The notes: generated by a model from the letters alone, not told the origin. A stretch of 64,000 nucleotides of DNA from Sphingomonadaceae bacterium (GCA_024236155.1 JACKLA010000001.1:1316367-1380366), one strand, 5' to 3'. Positions 54,616-64,000 are shown, numbered from the stretch's first letter. Numbers and translations are program-made.

Positions 54616-54984
54616 TCAGGGCGCCTCGACCTGCTCCCACAGCTCGATCTTCACCCCGTCCGGGTCGAGCAGCCAGGCGAATTTGCCATAGCCCTCGTCC
54701 ACGCTGTCGAGCACATCGACACCCTTGCCCTTCAGCTGCGCGACAAAACCGTCGAGATCGTCGACCCGCAGATTGATCATGAAACCGCCGGTGCCGGGCT
54801 TGAGATACTGGTCGTCCTTGAAATGGCTGATCAGCGAATAGGGCTTGTCTCCCGTCTCCTCCGACCAGTTCAGTTGCGGCCCGTATTCGCCATCGATGCC
54901 GAGCACTTGCGCGTACCACGTCCGCGTCGCCTCGGGGTCTTTCACGACATAGAACACGCCGCCCAGTCCGGTGATTTTTGCCAT
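54616..54984 (-). CDS. VOC-family (glyoxalase-like) protein
   Basis: A 122-residue single VOC domain: ITGLGGVFYVVKDPEATRTW at the start and LLDPDGVKIELWEQ at the end, with Glu as likely metal ligand. Function could be glyoxalase-like or antibiotic binding. It stands alone, ahead of a 0.5-kb gene-free stretch. Confidence 0.8.
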   Translation of the reverse strand: MAKITGLGGVFYVVKDPEATRTWYAQVLGIDGEYGPQLNWSEETGDKPYSLISHFKDDQYLKPGTGGFMINLRVDDLDGFVAQLKGKGVDVLDSVDEGYGKFAWLLDPDGVKIELWEQVEAP

Positions 54985-55496
54985 AGTTCAACTCCGAGTC
55001 GCAGCGTGACGATGGCTGCAAATTGCCTAACTTTGCACATTGGCGCGATGGAAACGCACAATTTTGCGCCCGCGAGGCCGGAAGCGGAGTGGCTCCGGGC
55101 ACATGAGGGCGGGGCGAAGCTAGCAGGCTTGGGGCGTGTAGGAAAACGGGGAGTGCGGACCATGCGCCGGACGGATGAAGTGGAGGTGGCTCACCAAAAG
55201 ACATCGCCTTTCTTCGCTGTCGGCATTTGGGCCGGGAGGAGACGGGCCGCTCTTAGCGCAACAGCACCACAATGCTGTCATTGCCGAGACTTGGCACAAT
55301 CTACCAGCCACAAGCATACGACACCACACAAGCCAACGAGCGCGAGATAGCGACAAGATGCTTTCGACGCCATCTGTTCACTTTATGTTCTGATTTGTCT
55401 ATATGCTTGTGGTCCTTGCTGAAATAGGCAATAAGAGGTTTGCGCGGTCTATTTTCTAAAGGAACGGCCGCGCGATTGATTCAGAGGGTGTGTGGA
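54985..55496. other. Gene-poor stretch at the left edge of the methyltransferase module
   Basis: These 512 bases contain no gene I can support. An open frame crosses the first part but has no family resemblance, no ribosome site and overlaps in frame with antisense of the VOC gene. From about 55280 the base composition becomes more AT-rich, marking the transition to the methyltransferase genes. No tRNA, integrase or clear att repeat is seen. Confidence 0.5.
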
Positions 55497-57836
55497 ATGT
55501 CTTTGGAGTTTGCCGAGAATCTGAGCCAAAGGCTCGGCCTCGTCCACGGCCTGCTCCTTGGCCATGGGCGCGACGCTGAACAGCGCCACCATGCACTGCT
55601 GGACGGCGTCGACGGCAGCTTCTCGCTATCTTCGGGCCCTATTGACGTTGATTGCGTGCTGGACTGGACTTGGTCATCACAGCTTCCGACTCACATAGCT
55701 CTCGATGGAGATTTAATTACTGCTAGGCAGGTGGTCGACTCCCGGCCGCTCGTCTTCAAACGCGATCAGGTGGATCGCAAACCTGAAGGCTTCCTCTCCG
55801 CAATCATCTCAAAGCGGATCGAGCCGCCAATCGACGTTGTCCAGCATGTGGTTAATTGCTTCCGTTCGCACCGTCACATAGCCGCAGCCGCACACCTGTC
55901 CAACACTGAGGCGCTTGAGACCTTTCTGGACGTGATTGCGCAAGAGATCCGCGGTGGAAATAAGATCGGTGAAGTCGTCGAAGGTAGCGTGCTCAAAGCC
56001 CAGAAGCGACTTCCGTTCGACCACAAAGCGCACTTGCTAGAGGAACTACGCTTCAGCCGACTTGCAGGTCGTCGCGCCGAACTCGATCTAACTATGCGCC
56101 ACGCAGCAGGAATGGTGTTTCAGGAAGCTCATGCCGACCTGTTGACCGAGCCGCTAGAGCCGCAATTATTTGGCCTTGCGCCCGTGCCGGACAAAGCGAA
56201 CCGTACCCAACTGGGCGCGTATTACACTCCGCCCGGCCTCGCGCGTAACCTCGCCGATCTCGCCATTGCAGATCACCTTCATAAGCCGCGGATAAAAATC
56301 GTCGATCCAGCTTGCGGCTCCGGCATTTTCCTGTGCGAGGTTCTTCGCGCTCTCGAGCGTCGAAGCTATGAAGGGGAAGTCGAACTGGTCGGACTTGATG
56401 TGTCCGCAATCGCAGTGGTCATGGCGAAGTTCGCTCTTGAGTATGGCGGGTTCAGCGGGAGACCGGGAGTTAGCTTCACTGTCGAAGTCGCAGATTTCCT
56501 GCGCCGCTCCAAATCGCTCGAAGCCGATGTCATACTTATGAATCCACCCTTCCTCGCGATGCCTGAGATGGAAGCTGACGTGCGAGAACGGCTTCAGAAG
56601 ATACTTGGCGACGCATTCCGCTATAGGCCTGATCTCTCAATGGCGTTCACGTCTCTGGCACAACATCATTTGCGACGAGGCGGCACGCTCGCCACCCTGT
56701 TACCAGCGGGGGCGCTCAGCCAGACCGGCGGTGTCAAATGGAGGGACGGACTGCTGCGCAGTAATGAAGTAGAACTTGTCGCCGTCCTCGGCGAGCATGG
56801 TCTATTTCGTGACGCTATCGTAAACATCGCGGCGCTCGTTCTGCGGAAACAGGAGCATACTTCCGAATCCCCAGCAACCATGCTGTGGGCGAGTCAGAAA
56901 CGCGGAGCAAGCAGTTCAGCATTGCGGCGCTTGCGGCGATGGACAATGGGTAACCGCAATGCTGAGCGGACAATCGACTGGTCTATTTATCCAACTTCCC
57001 AGCGGATATTGGCCGAGCGGGACGATTGGACGCCGCGCCCCTATAGTCTTGGTGAATTGCCGGAACGGCTAAGCCGTACGCCCGGCGTTGCTGCGGTCGA
57101 AAACCTTTTCCAGGTTGAGCTCGGTGTGCGCGCGGGGAAGGTCGGCGCTTCGCTCCAAATAGATATTCAGGATTACGAGCGGCTCCCGAAGAAGGAACGC
57201 GAATGGTTCCGACCAGTTGCCGAGACCCGCTCGATCCGTAACGGCCGTATCCAGCCGATTAGTTGGATCTTCTACCCCGACGAAGTCATGACATCTGCGC
57301 AGATCCAAGACGTCGCGCCATCGTTTCATGCGCGCCACTTATCACAGCTCGGTCTTGAGGCTGACGCCCCAGTTGATCTTGAACGCGCCCGGCGGAATAC
57401 TAACCTTTCGCTACGCCCGCGGATCGTAGCTCGCGCCTTTATTGGACCCGAAAGCTTCGCGGTAGATGAGAACGGAGATCTCGTCGTTGTGCAAGGCTAT
57501 TCTTGGATACCGAAGGAGCCAATCCTCGGTGCCCCATTCGACACGATCGAACTGCTCCATGACTATGCGTTTTTGTTGAACTCGCGGCTGTTCTTCGCCC
57601 TTTTGCGAGAGAATGGACGCATCGTCGGCGGCGGGCAGGTGGACGGCGCCAAGAACCAGGTGCGCCGCGTGCCACTTCCCGATCTCGGCGCAATGTATCT
57701 TGAGACGCCCGAACTCTTCGATGAAGCACGCGAGTTACGTGAACTCGATCAATCCGAACGGCCTTCGGCACATTTGCTCGATGCGTTCGCTGCTGCCGCC
57801 TACCGCACCAGCCTGGAAGAATGGTCGCTCTCATGA
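55497..57836 (+). CDS. N6-adenine DNA methyltransferase (Eco57I/type I-like class)
   Basis: A 779-residue protein. Residues about 1-230 are a helical domain of unknown relation. Then come motif X-like LGAYYTPPGLAR, SAM motif I VDPACGSGIFL (269-277) and catalytic motif IV MNPPF (349-352), with a target-recognition-like C-terminal half. This is the gamma class of amino-methyltransferases used by type I and IIG restriction systems. The ATG at 55497 is preferred over an upstream TTG. Codon choice is less GC-biased than the neighbours, suggesting acquisition. No nuclease motif is obvious. Its stop overlaps the next start by 4 bases. Confidence 0.82.
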   Translation: MSLEFAENLSQRLGLVHGLLLGHGRDAEQRHHALLDGVDGSFSLSSGPIDVDCVLDWTWSSQLPTHIALDGDLITARQVVDSRPLVFKRDQVDRKPEGFLSAIISKRIEPPIDVVQHVVNCFRSHRHIAAAAHLSNTEALETFLDVIAQEIRGGNKIGEVVEGSVLKAQKRLPFDHKAHLLEELRFSRLAGRRAELDLTMRHAAGMVFQEAHADLLTEPLEPQLFGLAPVPDKANRTQLGAYYTPPGLARNLADLAIADHLHKPRIKIVDPACGSGIFLCEVLRALERRSYEGEVELVGLDVSAIAVVMAKFALEYGGFSGRPGVSFTVEVADFLRRSKSLEADVILMNPPFLAMPEMEADVRERLQKILGDAFRYRPDLSMAFTSLAQHHLRRGGTLATLLPAGALSQTGGVKWRDGLLRSNEVELVAVLGEHGLFRDAIVNIAALVLRKQEHTSESPATMLWASQKRGASSSALRRLRRWTMGNRNAERTIDWSIYPTSQRILAERDDWTPRPYSLGELPERLSRTPGVAAVENLFQVELGVRAGKVGASLQIDIQDYERLPKKEREWFRPVAETRSIRNGRIQPISWIFYPDEVMTSAQIQDVAPSFHARHLSQLGLEADAPVDLERARRNTNLSLRPRIVARAFIGPESFAVDENGDLVVVQGYSWIPKEPILGAPFDTIELLHDYAFLLNSRLFFALLRENGRIVGGGQVDGAKNQVRRVPLPDLGAMYLETPELFDEARELRELDQSERPSAHLLDAFAAAAYRTSLEEWSLS

Positions 57837-58609
57837 ATCGTCCGCTGGTACGCGCGCATCCGACTATAGAGAGTCGGCTGCGACGTCTCGAACAGAAGCT
57901 GAATGACGAACTCGGCTTCCGAGACCAGCGGTTACGATTCACAAAGACTGCAAGCCGAAATGGTCCAATCACTTGGGTTCTGCGCAACCAGACCAACGAA
58001 AAGACTGGCAGATTCCTTCCTGAAGGAAGTGCCGCAGAGTTAGCGCCGGCGGCCAACGATGAGTCTATCCTTTACTTTGGCTATAACGAACAATGGCAGT
58101 TCGCTCCTAGACACAATCAGATCGAGTTCGCATCCAGCAACTTGCGCTTCGTAATCTCAGGCGTGGAAGCCATGCCCGACCTACGGTTTCGTCTCGAATG
58201 GGCCGGTGCCAAGAGCGAAGGCGGAGTCATCGCATATCCCGGGCAAGGCGCAGCGCACCCCCACTGGCAGTTCGATGTCGACGCCGGTTGGCTTGATACC
58301 TCGCCGCCGGTAGTCGACGCCAAGAAGCCCATTGAGATCGATTTGGAGCCAGCGGCGGAGGTTGAGGAGATTGATCTTGAAATCGGCGAGTTAATGACCG
58401 TTACAAAACCAGCTCAGCGCATATCGGCCACCCTGGCAGGTTTTCACCACCTTCATCTCCCGGCACGCACCATGTGGCATGACTTACTCTGTGTGATGCC
58501 CGATATGGCCGCGCCGCAGCAGCATACTCCCACTTCCGAAAACGAAATCGACCGATGGGTCATTTCCGCACTGCGCTACCTGAGATCCGAGTTCCAAGCC
58601 TATATGTGA
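57833..58609 (+). CDS. Unknown partner protein of the DNA methyltransferase
   Basis: A 258-residue protein that I do not recognise. The N-terminal half is polar (ESRLRRLEQKLNDELG), the middle beta-rich (WQFAPRHNQIEFASSNLRFV), and the C-terminal part has a His-rich turn FHHLHLPARTMWHDLL. No PD-ExK, HNH or ATPase motif is evident. Its ATG overlaps the methyltransferase stop (ATGA), implying that the two are made together and act together, perhaps in defence. Base composition matches the methyltransferase gene. Confidence 0.6.
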   Translation: MNRPLVRAHPTIESRLRRLEQKLNDELGFRDQRLRFTKTASRNGPITWVLRNQTNEKTGRFLPEGSAAELAPAANDESILYFGYNEQWQFAPRHNQIEFASSNLRFVISGVEAMPDLRFRLEWAGAKSEGGVIAYPGQGAAHPHWQFDVDAGWLDTSPPVVDAKKPIEIDLEPAAEVEEIDLEIGELMTVTKPAQRISATLAGFHHLHLPARTMWHDLLCVMPDMAAPQQHTPTSENEIDRWVISALRYLRSEFQAYM

Positions 58610-58728
58610 TCCTCTCGCCGACGATTTTTCGCTCTTTCCGAAGCTAGACAAATCCACGGCAGCTTTTGGAGCGTGGTAAAATCATTATGAATGTCCGAGA
58701 TTGGGGCGCAATGCCGCCTTTCGCGCAG

Positions 58729-60189
58729 CTAGCCGCCCAAAATCCCGCGCTCCCCCCGCGTTACCCCACTCACCACCACAATCGCGATCCATGCGGCAAC
58801 AAACCCCGGGATAATCTCATACACCCCCGTCGCCGCGCCTGCGCCGGTGGCGATCCATGCCATTACCGTACCCGCGCCCACCGCCAGCCCGGCCAGTGCG
58901 CCTGCGCCGGTCATGCGGGGCCACGTCAGTGCAAGGATCATCAGCGGGCCGAACGCCGCGCCGAAGCCGGCCCAGGCATTGGAGACGAGGCCCAGCACTT
59001 CGCTTTCCGGGTCGCTCGCGATGGCGAGGGCGGCGAGGGCGACCAGCAGCACGCTGACGCGGCCGACATTCACCGCCTCGCGCTCGCTCGCTTCCTTGCG
59101 CAGGAACAGGCGGTAGAAATCCTCGGTCAGGCTGCTCGATGCGACCAGCAATTGCGAGCTGATCGTGCTCATCACCGCTGCCAGCAGCGCGGCGAGCAGG
59201 AAGCCGGTCACCAGCGGGTGGAACAGCAGGTCGGCTAGGATGATGAAGATCGTCTCCGGGTCTTCCACCACCAGCCCGTTGCGTTCGACATAGGCGCGGC
59301 CTGCCAGCCCGACGCCCACCGCGCCGAGCAGCGCCACGCCCATCCAGCCCATCGCGATATTGCGCGCCACCGCCACGTCTTTCACGCTGCGCACCGCCAT
59401 GAAGCGCACGATGACATGCGGCTGGCCGAAATAGCCCAGGCCCCATGTCACCGCGCTGAGGAAACCGATCAGCGTCAGCCCGTGGGTCAGGCTGAGGAAG
59501 CCTTCCTGCGGGACGGCGGCGATGCTTTCGCCCGAGGCGCCGCCCGGTCCGAACATCACCACCAGCGGCATCAGCACCAGCGCCACCACCATGATGCAGC
59601 CTTGCACGAAATCGGTCAGGCTGACCGCGAGGAAGCCGCCGACCATGGTGTAGGCGAGCACCACGCCCATGGTGATCCACAGGCCTGCGGTGTAGGGATC
59701 GCCCCATCCCTCGACCGCAGCGGAAAGCCCGGTCTGGAACAGCTTGCCGCCCGCCACCAGCCCCGATGCGGTGTAGACGGCGAAGAAGACCACGATCACC
59801 ACGGCAGAAACGACGCGCAGCGCGGTCGCCTTGTCGGGGAAGCGGTTGGCGAGGAATTCGGGGATGGTCAGCGCATTGCCGTAATCGACCGTCTGCTGGC
59901 GCAGGCGCGGGGCGACGACGATCCAGTTGACCAGCGCACCGACGAACAGCCCGATGCCGATCCAGGCCTCGACCAGACCCGCCGCATAGAGCGCGCCGGG
60001 CAGGCCCATCAGCAGCCAGCCCGACATGTCCGATGCGCCCGCGCTGAGCGCGGCGACGGCGGGGTGGAGGTTGCGCCCGCCGAGCAGGTAACCCTCGCTG
60101 TCCTCGGTCGATTTGCGCCAGGCATAGAGCCCGATGGCAAGCATGAGGATGAAATAGGCGGCGAGCGAGATCAGGGTTCCGGTCTTCAT
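58729..60189 (-). CDS. putP: Sodium/proline symporter
   Basis: A 486-residue sodium:solute symporter of the PutP branch with about 13 helices. GYLLGGRNLHPAVAALSAGA followed by SDMSGWLLMGLPGALY is the PutP signature around the sodium and proline site, and AAVMSTISSQLLVASSSLTEDFY the helix 8-9 block. It imports proline with sodium. No putA is next to it. Length is normal. Confidence 0.9.
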   Translation of the reverse strand: MKTGTLISLAAYFILMLAIGLYAWRKSTEDSEGYLLGGRNLHPAVAALSAGASDMSGWLLMGLPGALYAAGLVEAWIGIGLFVGALVNWIVVAPRLRQQTVDYGNALTIPEFLANRFPDKATALRVVSAVVIVVFFAVYTASGLVAGGKLFQTGLSAAVEGWGDPYTAGLWITMGVVLAYTMVGGFLAVSLTDFVQGCIMVVALVLMPLVVMFGPGGASGESIAAVPQEGFLSLTHGLTLIGFLSAVTWGLGYFGQPHVIVRFMAVRSVKDVAVARNIAMGWMGVALLGAVGVGLAGRAYVERNGLVVEDPETIFIILADLLFHPLVTGFLLAALLAAVMSTISSQLLVASSSLTEDFYRLFLRKEASEREAVNVGRVSVLLVALAALAIASDPESEVLGLVSNAWAGFGAAFGPLMILALTWPRMTGAGALAGLAVGAGTVMAWIATGAGAATGVYEIIPGFVAAWIAIVVVSGVTRGERGILGG

Positions 60190-60254
60190 GGCCGGGACGG
60201 GTAACAGGGCAGGGCGGTGCTGGCTACCGTAGTGGAAGCGAGCGAGGGTTCAGT

Positions 60255-61268
60255 TCAGTCCTCGACCTCGAAGAACTGCGCGATGAGGATGTCGAGGTCG
60301 CCCTCTGGCTCGAAATCGGTCTTCACCACTTCGAACTGCGTCGGTGCGATCTTTTTCACCCCGTTCATGCAGAAGCTGACGAGGTTGTTGGTGTCGCCCT
60401 TGTCGACCACCAGCCGGAAATGCTTGATCGGCCCGCGCCAGTTGGCCCCGCTCGACAGGACATAGCCGAGCCAGGTCTCGCTCATATGGGTGGTGTGGCC
60501 CGGCTTGGTGCGCGCCAGCTTGCGGTCGACCCCGGCAAGGAAGCTGTCGTCGATGCACCATTGCTTGCGATATTCGGCCATCGCCTCGCGCCCGTAATCG
60601 CTTTCGCGCACGGCGGTATAGAGCATGCCGCCCACGCTGCCGCCGATGATCGGGGTATAGCGGTGGGTTACCGTCACGCTCTTGCCCGCAGGGAAGTTCT
60701 GCACCCGCAGTAAATGCCGCTGCCCGCGCCACGCGGGGGCGACGCGCAGCACGCCGTAATCGTCCTTGAACCCGGTCAGCAGCCCGGCATCGAGCAGCCG
60801 CTGTTTCTCACCTTCGGGTAGGGCCTGCACGGTGTCGGCGAAATTGTAGTCGCGATACCAGTGGACCTGCCACCCCTCCGCCTCGACCAGAGCAGTAACA
60901 TCGCGCGTGCCGACCAGCGCGCGGTCGTGGATTTCGAAATCGACCTTCTGGCCGTTGACCGTGGTTTCGTAGCTCAGTTCGTCCCAGTCGGGATAGCTTT
61001 CATATTCGAAATAGCCGTCTTCTTCGGGCAGGGCGGGGAGGGGGAAGGCGATCACCACCTCGCGGTCGGTCGCGGCATGGTTGGTGTAGCGATAGGCGAC
61101 CCGCACCTCCTTGGCAGAGATGTAGAGGTCCTCGCTATCCATGCTGATGTCGGCATTTTCCTTCAGCACCAGCCCGCCAAGCGCCCATTCGGCCTCGCTG
61201 TCATTGGCGGTTGCAGGAACTGCGAGGAAGGCCAGCGCGGTGGCGGCGGTGAGGAGGGCGCGTTTCAT
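60255..61268 (-). CDS. DUF4424-family exported protein
   Basis: A 337-residue protein with a signal peptide (about 20 residues). NDSEAEWALGGLVLKENADI followed by SMDSEDLYIS is the DUF4424 N-terminal signature. The rest is beta-rich with many aromatic residues. Function is unknown. The start at 61268 is chosen at MKRALLTA with the signal peptide rather than the longer frame. Confidence 0.8.
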   Translation of the reverse strand: MKRALLTAATALAFLAVPATANDSEAEWALGGLVLKENADISMDSEDLYISAKEVRVAYRYTNHAATDREVVIAFPLPALPEEDGYFEYESYPDWDELSYETTVNGQKVDFEIHDRALVGTRDVTALVEAEGWQVHWYRDYNFADTVQALPEGEKQRLLDAGLLTGFKDDYGVLRVAPAWRGQRHLLRVQNFPAGKSVTVTHRYTPIIGGSVGGMLYTAVRESDYGREAMAEYRKQWCIDDSFLAGVDRKLARTKPGHTTHMSETWLGYVLSSGANWRGPIKHFRLVVDKGDTNNLVSFCMNGVKKIAPTQFEVVKTDFEPEGDLDILIAQFFEVED

Positions 61269-61350
61269 GCCGCGCAGGATTACGCCGATCCGCGCGGCTG
61301 GCAAGAGCCATGGATTGGGTGGCGTGGCGCGCGCTGCAATCGCGCGCCGA

Positions 61351-63177
61351 CTAGGCTGCTTCGTTCTGGCGCTTGTGCCGCTTGCGCTCGTGCGGGTCGA
61401 GGAAGCGTTTGCGCAGGCGGATGCTTTCGGGGGTGACTTCGACCATCTCGTCGTCGTCGATATAGGCGATGGCCTGTTCCAGCGTCATGATCCGGGGCGG
61501 GGTCAGCTTGATCGCATCGTCCTTGCCGGTCGAGCGGAAGTTGGTCAGCTGCTTCGACTTCAGGGGATTGACCTCGAGGTCTTCCGGCTTGGCATTCTCG
61601 CCGATGATCATGCCTTCGTAGATCTTCGACCCGCCGCCGATGAACATCTCGCCGCGATCTTCCAGCGCGAACAGCGCGTATGAGGTCGCCTCGCCATTGG
61701 CGTTGGAGATCAGAACGCCGTTATTGCTGCCTTCGATCGGGCCCTTGTAGGGGCCGTATTTCTCGAACAGGCGGTTCATGATCCCGGTGCCGCGCGTGTC
61801 GGACAGGAATTCGCCGTGATAGCCGATCAGCCCGCGTGACGGGGCGGAGAAGGTGATGCGGGTCTTGCCCATGCCGGACGGGCGCATCTCGGTCAGCTCG
61901 GCCTTACGCTTCTGCATCTTCTCGACGACCGTGCCCGAGTGCTCGTCATCAACGTCGATGACCACGGTTTCGTAAGGCTCGGTGCGCTTGCCGTCTTCAT
62001 CCTCGCGGAACAGCACGCGCGGGCGGCTGATGCCGAGTTCGAAGCCTTCGCGGCGCATGGTTTCGATCAGCACGCCCAGCTGCAATTCACCGCGCCCGGC
62101 AACTTCGAATGCGTCCTTGTCTTCGCTCTCGGTGATGCGGATGGCGACGTTGGTTTCGGCTTCGCGGAGCAGGCGGTCGCGGATCAGGCGGCTGGTCACC
62201 TTGCTGCCTTCACGCCCGGCAAGCGGGCTGTCATTGACGCTGAAACGCATGGCCAGCGTCGGCGGATCGATCGGCTGTGCGGCAATCGGTTCGCTCACCG
62301 AAGGATCGGCCAGCGTGTTGGCGACGGTCGCCTTTTCGAGGCCCGCCATGGCGATGATGTCGCCCGCCTGCGCGCTTTCGACCGGCACGCGCTCCAGCCC
62401 TCGGAAGCTCATCAGCTTGGTCGCGCGGCCGGTTTCGATCACCTTGCCATCCATGTCGATCGCGTGAATCGGATCGTTGATCCTGATCGTGCCCGACTGG
62501 ACGCGGCCGGTCAGTACACGGCCCATGAAGTTGTCGCGGTCAAGCAGCGTCGCGAGGAAGCTGAACTTGCCGGTGGTGTCGAGGCCGGGGGCCGGGACAT
62601 GGTCGACGATGCGCTGGAACAGCGGGGTCAGGTCGCCATCGCGCACGCTGTCTTCCTCGCCCGCATAGCCATCGCGGCCACTGGCGTAGAGCACGGGGAA
62701 GTCGAGCTGGTCGTCGTCTGCGTCGAGCGACACGAACAGGTCGAACACCTCGTCGAGCACTTCCTGCGGGCGGCCGTCGGGGCGGTCGATCTTGTTGACC
62801 ACCACGATCGGGCGCAGGCCCAATGCCAGCGCCTTGCCGGTGACGAACTTGGTTTGCGGCATCGCGCCCTCGGCGCTGTCGACCAGCAGGATCACCCCGT
62901 CGACCATGCTCAGGATACGCTCGACCTCGGCGCCGAAATCGGCGTGGCCGGGGGTGTCGACGATGTTGATCCGGTGATCGTTCCACTCGACGCTGGTGCA
63001 TTTCGCGAGAATGGTAATCCCGCGCTCTTTCTCCAGGTCGTTCGAATCCATCGCGCGTTCTTCCACGCGCTGGTTGTCGCGGAAGGTGCCGGATTGGCGG
63101 AAGAGCTGGTCGACCAGCGTGGTCTTGCCATGGTCGACGTGGGCGATGATCGCCACGTTGCGCAGATCTGCGGACAT
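61351..63177 (-). CDS. typA: Ribosome-associated GTPase TypA/BipA
   Basis: A 608-residue translational GTPase. G1 is AHVDHGKTT, G3 DTPGHADF, G4 NKID, and the C-terminal TypA-specific domain contains RGLIGYHGEFLSDTRGTGIM. It assists 50S assembly and growth under stress or cold. The ATG at 63177 (MSADLRNVAII) is preferred over an upstream in-frame start. Confidence 0.96.
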   Translation of the reverse strand: MSADLRNVAIIAHVDHGKTTLVDQLFRQSGTFRDNQRVEERAMDSNDLEKERGITILAKCTSVEWNDHRINIVDTPGHADFGAEVERILSMVDGVILLVDSAEGAMPQTKFVTGKALALGLRPIVVVNKIDRPDGRPQEVLDEVFDLFVSLDADDDQLDFPVLYASGRDGYAGEEDSVRDGDLTPLFQRIVDHVPAPGLDTTGKFSFLATLLDRDNFMGRVLTGRVQSGTIRINDPIHAIDMDGKVIETGRATKLMSFRGLERVPVESAQAGDIIAMAGLEKATVANTLADPSVSEPIAAQPIDPPTLAMRFSVNDSPLAGREGSKVTSRLIRDRLLREAETNVAIRITESEDKDAFEVAGRGELQLGVLIETMRREGFELGISRPRVLFREDEDGKRTEPYETVVIDVDDEHSGTVVEKMQKRKAELTEMRPSGMGKTRITFSAPSRGLIGYHGEFLSDTRGTGIMNRLFEKYGPYKGPIEGSNNGVLISNANGEATSYALFALEDRGEMFIGGGSKIYEGMIIGENAKPEDLEVNPLKSKQLTNFRSTGKDDAIKLTPPRIMTLEQAIAYIDDDEMVEVTPESIRLRKRFLDPHERKRHKRQNEAA

Positions 63178-63362
63178 CGGTTGTATGCTTTCGTTTGGTG
63201 CGCGCATTTGTGCGCTGCAATATCGGGCGCGCCTCTAGCCGAGGGGAAGGACGGGGGCAAGCGTTGCGGTGTGCCCGCTTGGCAACACCCATGAATCCTG
63301 AATTTGACAGCGTTGTAAATTGCTTGAGATGCCCCTTCCGTAAGCGTAAAGCCCGATGACAA

Positions 63363-63397
63363 GCGACCATCACCTCCTCCCTTCAATTGGTGGTCGC
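63363..63397 (+). promoter_or_regulatory. Inverted repeat in the leader of the second TonB receptor gene
   Basis: GCGACCA at 63363-63369 pairs with TGGTCGC at 63391-63397 around a 21-base loop. It ends 20 bases before the ATG and just upstream of the AGGAAGAGG ribosome site, so it could be an operator or a translational hairpin. The stem is short and may be coincidental. Confidence 0.3.
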
Positions 63398-63417
63398 AAG
63401 GAAGAGGATGCAATTTC

Positions 63418-64000
63418 ATGAGGACTTTTGTCTCCGGCAATGCCGGTTCTGCCCGTTACGCGCTGCTTGCAGGCGTGGCTTCGCTTGGTCTCGCCATGCC
63501 TGGCGTTGCCGCAGCACAGGATGCTGACGAAGACGCAGCCGAAGCAGCTGCTGCCAATGACGATATTATCATTGTTACGGCGACCAAGCGCGAACAGACG
63601 CTGCAGGAAACCCCGATCTCGGTCTCGGTTACTTCGGGTGAAACGCTCGAGCAGGCGAATATCCGCGACGTGCTGGACCTGCAGACGGTTGCTCCTTCGC
63701 TGCGCGTCAGCCAGTTGCAGAACTCGTCGTCCTCGACCTTCATCATTCGCGGCTTCGGTAACGGCGACAACAACTTCGGTATCGAACCGTCGGTCGGCGT
63801 GTTCATCGACGGCGTGTTCCGCTCGCGCTCGGCTTCGTCGCTTAACGACCTTGCCAATGTCCAGCGCATCGAAGTGCTCAACGGCCCGCAATCGACCCTG
63901 TTCGGCAAGAACGCGTCGGCGGGCGTGATTTCGGTTATCACCCGCAAGCCGCAATTCGACTTCGGCGGTTCGATCGAGGTGGGCTACGGCAATTACAACA
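63418..64000 (+). CDS. TonB-dependent receptor, N-terminal part
   Basis: The first 194 residues of a receptor cut by the window end. The signal peptide ends near residue 33 (AAA/Q), the TonB box region is IIIVTATKREQTLQETP, and the plug domain runs on with FIIRGFGNGDNNFGIEPSVG and VLNGPQSTLFGKNASAGVI. It belongs to the same broad sphingomonad receptor type as the one at 10297. GGAAGAGG precedes the ATG. Substrate is unknown. Confidence 0.92.
   Translation, partial: MRTFVSGNAGSARYALLAGVASLGLAMPGVAAAQDADEDAAEAAAANDDIIIVTATKREQTLQETPISVSVTSGETLEQANIRDVLDLQTVAPSLRVSQLQNSSSSTFIIRGFGNGDNNFGIEPSVGVFIDGVFRSRSASSLNDLANVQRIEVLNGPQSTLFGKNASAGVISVITRKPQFDFGGSIEVGYGNYN

Noticed and set aside
54985..55350. 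Open frame MAANCLTLHIGAM... in the gap before the methyltransferase
   Set aside because: Continuation of a frame antisense to the VOC gene, no ribosome site and no family resemblance.

Overview
The window reads as chromosomal DNA of a high-GC alphaproteobacterium, most likely a sphingomonad (Erythrobacteraceae/Sphingomonadaceae type). This is an inference from protein style: two TonB-dependent receptors, a hemC-hemD-mitofilin-like run, an Anbu proteasome operon, FixJ-like regulators and a catabolic operon with its own receptor. I see no rRNA, tRNA, CRISPR array or insertion sequence.

Layout. 1-514: end of a family III CoA-transferase. 562-12504 (minus): a tightly packed 15-gene catabolic operon. 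It begins with a TonB-dependent receptor and encodes two SDRs, three NTF2/SnoaL-fold proteins, an AtaL-like protein, 4-oxalocrotonate tautomerase, two ring-cleavage-type VOC proteins, a 2-hydroxymuconic-semialdehyde dehydrogenase, a FAH-family hydrolase, a class II aldolase-like protein, an oxalocrotonate decarboxylase/hydratase and a GntR repressor. Together these form an aromatic meta-cleavage route of unknown substrate. 12838-16509: wrbA, a fumarylacetoacetase/maleylacetoacetate isomerase pair and gcdH. 16584-20725: an isolated lasso-peptide leader peptidase (B2), a receiver protein, an OmpA operon with a 38-residue membrane protein, and a VWA lipoprotein carrying a TonB-plug-like segment. 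20855-28231: housekeeping genes (flippase, gpsA, tsaD, hemC, hemD, a ubiquinone hydroxylase). 28374-31592: a very large permease fused to FG-GAP/UnbV repeats.

31589-39263 is the most interesting region: a previously unannotated-looking lasso peptide locus. A 45-residue precursor (34202-34339) has leader WQKPAV and Thr at -2, and a predicted 16-residue core GGAVSRTTEDPFYNPS (ring Gly1-Glu9, C-terminal Ser). It sits between the PqqD-like B1 and the asparagine-synthase-like cyclase C. Around it lie an unusually large set of candidate tailoring genes: an HprK-like kinase, a minimal nucleotidyltransferase, two sulfotransferases, an aspartyl/asparaginyl beta-hydroxylase and a GT8-like glycosyltransferase. 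The required B2 peptidase is not in the cluster; a clear B2 homologue lies about 15 kb away at 16584-17057. A strong hairpin separates precursor and cyclase.

39332-48046: dsbD-like gene, small envelope proteins, S10 peptidase, uvrB. 48223-53088: hydrolase plus the ATP-grasp / alpha-E / transglutaminase / Anbu operon. 53246-54984: FixJ-like regulator, extensin-like protein, VOC protein. 55497-58609: a two-gene DNA methyltransferase module with a visibly less GC-biased codon choice, preceded by about 0.5 kb without a gene, which looks horizontally acquired. 58729-64000: sodium/proline symporter, DUF4424 protein, typA, and the start of a second TonB-dependent receptor cut by the window end.
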